Notes under the pieces: generated by a model | What the model saw: only the letters and a program-made list of their open reading frames with translations | What the model was told of the DNA's origin: nothing | Database searches by the model: none | Program-made: the position numbers and the translations under genes | NCBI GenBank assembly: GCA_023230985.1 | Contig: JALNWH010000008.1 | Location: 1-35,815, forward strand | DNA: 35,815 nt | Direction: 5' to 3' | DNA from: Bacillota bacterium | Lineage (GTDB): Bacteria > Bacillota > Clostridia > Lutisporales > Lutisporaceae | Shown: positions 34,319 through 35,815 of the stretch, one piece after another | Position numbering within the stretch: the first letter of the stretch is position 1 | Layout of the letters: every line of letters starts with the position of its first letter

Positions 34319-35731
34319 ATGAGAAAAACTAAGATTGTATGTACTATAGGCCCGGCGAGCGAAAAACCGGAACTATTGGAAAAGCTGATAATAGCAGGTA
34401 TGAATGTTGTCAGATTGAACTTTTCTCATGGGACTTATGATGAACATAAAGTTAGAATAGAAAGTGTAAAAAAAATAAGAGAAAAGCTAAATAAACCTAT
34501 ACCAATAATGTTGGATACAAAAGGACCGGAAATAAGATTAGGGAAATTTAAGGCACCTTTTGTAGAGATTTTTTCCGGAAAACACTTTACTTTAACAACA
34601 AGGGACATCGAAGGTGATGCGACAATTGCAGGTATAAGCTATATGAACCTAACAAAAGAAGTTTCAAAAGGATCAAAGATACTTATAGCAGACGGAACTA
34701 TTGAACTAGAGGTTATGGATTATAATGATACAGATGTTAGATGCGAAATAATAACAGGCGGTATTCTAAGTGATAGGAAAAATGTCAATATTCCCGGCGC
34801 AATTTCAAAACTTCCTGCTATAACAGAAAACGATATTTCCGATATAAACTTTGGCATAGATAATGATATTGACTTAATTGCGGCATCCTTTATCAGGAAA
34901 GCATCAGATATAATAGAAATCAAAAAAGTCTTGGAAAGCAGAAATGCTTTAGGCATCAAAGTTATTGCAAAGATTGAAAACCAAGAAGGTGTTGATAATG
35001 TTGATGAGATTTTAAAGGTTGCGGATGGATTGATGGTGGCTAGAGGGGATTTGGGAGTAGAAATACCTACAGAGGATATACCTTTAGCACAAAAATTATT
35101 AATATCAAAAGCCAATAGCTATGGAAAACCGGTGATAACTGCAACACAAATGATGGAATCTATGATAAAGAATCCGAGGCCAACTAGAGCAGAAGTTACA
35201 GATATTGCAAATGCAATTTTCGATGGTACTGATGCTGTTATGCTGTCAGGAGAAACTGCCGTAGGGTTGTATCCACTGGAAACCGTAACTACTATGGCTG
35301 CAGTTGCGGAAAGAACAGAGAAAGCCTTGGATTATAAGAAAAACCTTGATAAAAAAATGAAAGATAAGATGACAGTAACAAATGCAATAAGTTTGGCAGG
35401 TTGTTCGGTAGCAAGCGATTTAAATGCATCAGCTATAATTTCACCGACTCAATCAGGTTATACTGCAAGAATGGTTTCAAAATATAGACCTCAAGCACCG
35501 ATTATAGCTGCAACCCCGGATGTAAAAGTAGCAAGAGGTTTAAATATAAGTTTTGGTATTAACCCTATTATTATAAGCGCTACTGAAAGCACTGATGAGA
35601 TTATACAAAATTCTGTAGAAAAAGCCGTAGAATTAGGATTTATAAAAAAGGATGATTTAATTATTATAACCGCCGGTATACCTGTAGGTACGGTAGGAAC
35701 AACAAATCTGATTAAAGTACATGTAGTATGA
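34319..35731 (+). CDS. pyk: Pyruvate kinase
   Basis: The 470-residue last enzyme of glycolysis, making pyruvate and ATP from phosphoenolpyruvate. Motifs: TIGPASEKPELL and VVRLNFSHGTYDEH near the N-terminus, TKGPEIRLG, the active-site VIAKIENQEGVDNVDEIL, MVARGDLGVE and ITATQMMESM. It lacks the extra C-terminal PEP-utiliser-like domain found in Bacillus-type enzymes (about 585 residues), so it is the short form, with an ordinary allosteric C-terminal domain. GAGG lies upstream of the ATG. No terminator is visible in the 84 bases left before the window ends. Confidence 0.96.
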   Translation: MRKTKIVCTIGPASEKPELLEKLIIAGMNVVRLNFSHGTYDEHKVRIESVKKIREKLNKPIPIMLDTKGPEIRLGKFKAPFVEIFSGKHFTLTTRDIEGDATIAGISYMNLTKEVSKGSKILIADGTIELEVMDYNDTDVRCEIITGGILSDRKNVNIPGAISKLPAITENDISDINFGIDNDIDLIAASFIRKASDIIEIKKVLESRNALGIKVIAKIENQEGVDNVDEILKVADGLMVARGDLGVEIPTEDIPLAQKLLISKANSYGKPVITATQMMESMIKNPRPTRAEVTDIANAIFDGTDAVMLSGETAVGLYPLETVTTMAAVAERTEKALDYKKNLDKKMKDKMTVTNAISLAGCSVASDLNASAIISPTQSGYTARMVSKYRPQAPIIAATPDVKVARGLNISFGINPIIISATESTDEIIQNSVEKAVELGFIKKDDLIIITAGIPVGTVGTTNLIKVHVV

Positions 35732-35815
35732 TTTTAAATTTTCTAAAAAACAGGTTTAATTAATCTATGAAAGCAGGTTATAGAGATGGTACATCAATAA
35801 AATCTATCAATCACA

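Overview
The window is AT-rich chromosomal DNA from a low-GC Gram-positive anaerobe of the class Clostridia. I lean towards a Tissierellales/Sedimentibacter-like lineage, but the sequence alone cannot fix the genus. The evidence is strong AGGAGG-type ribosome sites, several TTG/GTG starts, a split transketolase, a sporulation-type whiA/rapZ block, a Gram-positive SOS box, a MinJ-like division protein beside ctpB and ftsEX, and an aldo/keto reductase carrying a ferredoxin-like tail. No rRNA, tRNA, CRISPR array, prophage or transposase gene was seen.

Layout. 1-2725: end of a split transketolase, then a Lon-like ATP-dependent protease, closed by a hairpin shared with the convergent 5-formyltetrahydrofolate cyclo-ligase gene. 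3565-6321: ftsE, ftsX and a secreted coiled-coil M23 peptidase, the standard cell-wall hydrolase module driven by FtsEX, ending in a clear terminator. 6367-8370: a zinc operon (ATPase, permease, Zur-like repressor) behind a perfect 7-1-7 inverted repeat. 8479-10968: a CtpA/CtpB-type S41 protease and a polytopic PDZ protein resembling MinJ. 10969-11606 is the longest stretch without a large gene. It holds one small reverse-strand gene and the SOS-controlled uvrB promoter. 11607-19512: uvrB, uvrA, an unknown gene with a broken P-loop, a YbaK-type tRNA deacylase and uvrC. 19523-20390: a gene remnant and a reverse-strand mazEF toxin-antitoxin pair with a perfect palindromic operator in its promoter. 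20485-22621: an orphan membrane-anchored solute-binding protein and a CofE-like ligase. 22648-26926: murB, a tandem repeat, a PHP phosphoesterase, rapZ, lepB and whiA. 27038-35731: pgi, dnaE, a small DUF2007-like gene, pfkA, an aldo/keto reductase interrupted by one in-frame TGA, and pyk.

How the genes fit together. Most genes are core housekeeping: division and wall remodelling (ftsEX, M23, ctp, minJ-like, murB, whiA, rapZ), nucleotide excision repair (uvrA, uvrB and uvrC all present, with an SOS box on uvrB), glycolysis (pgi, pfkA, pyk) and zinc homeostasis. I found no convincing undescribed multi-gene defence or metabolic system. The points most worth following are the single-codon interruption of the aldo/keto reductase, the degenerate P-loop protein inside the uvr cluster, the CofE-like protein without other F420 genes, lepB sitting between rapZ and whiA, and the REP-like hairpin repeat with tandem G-A mismatches.
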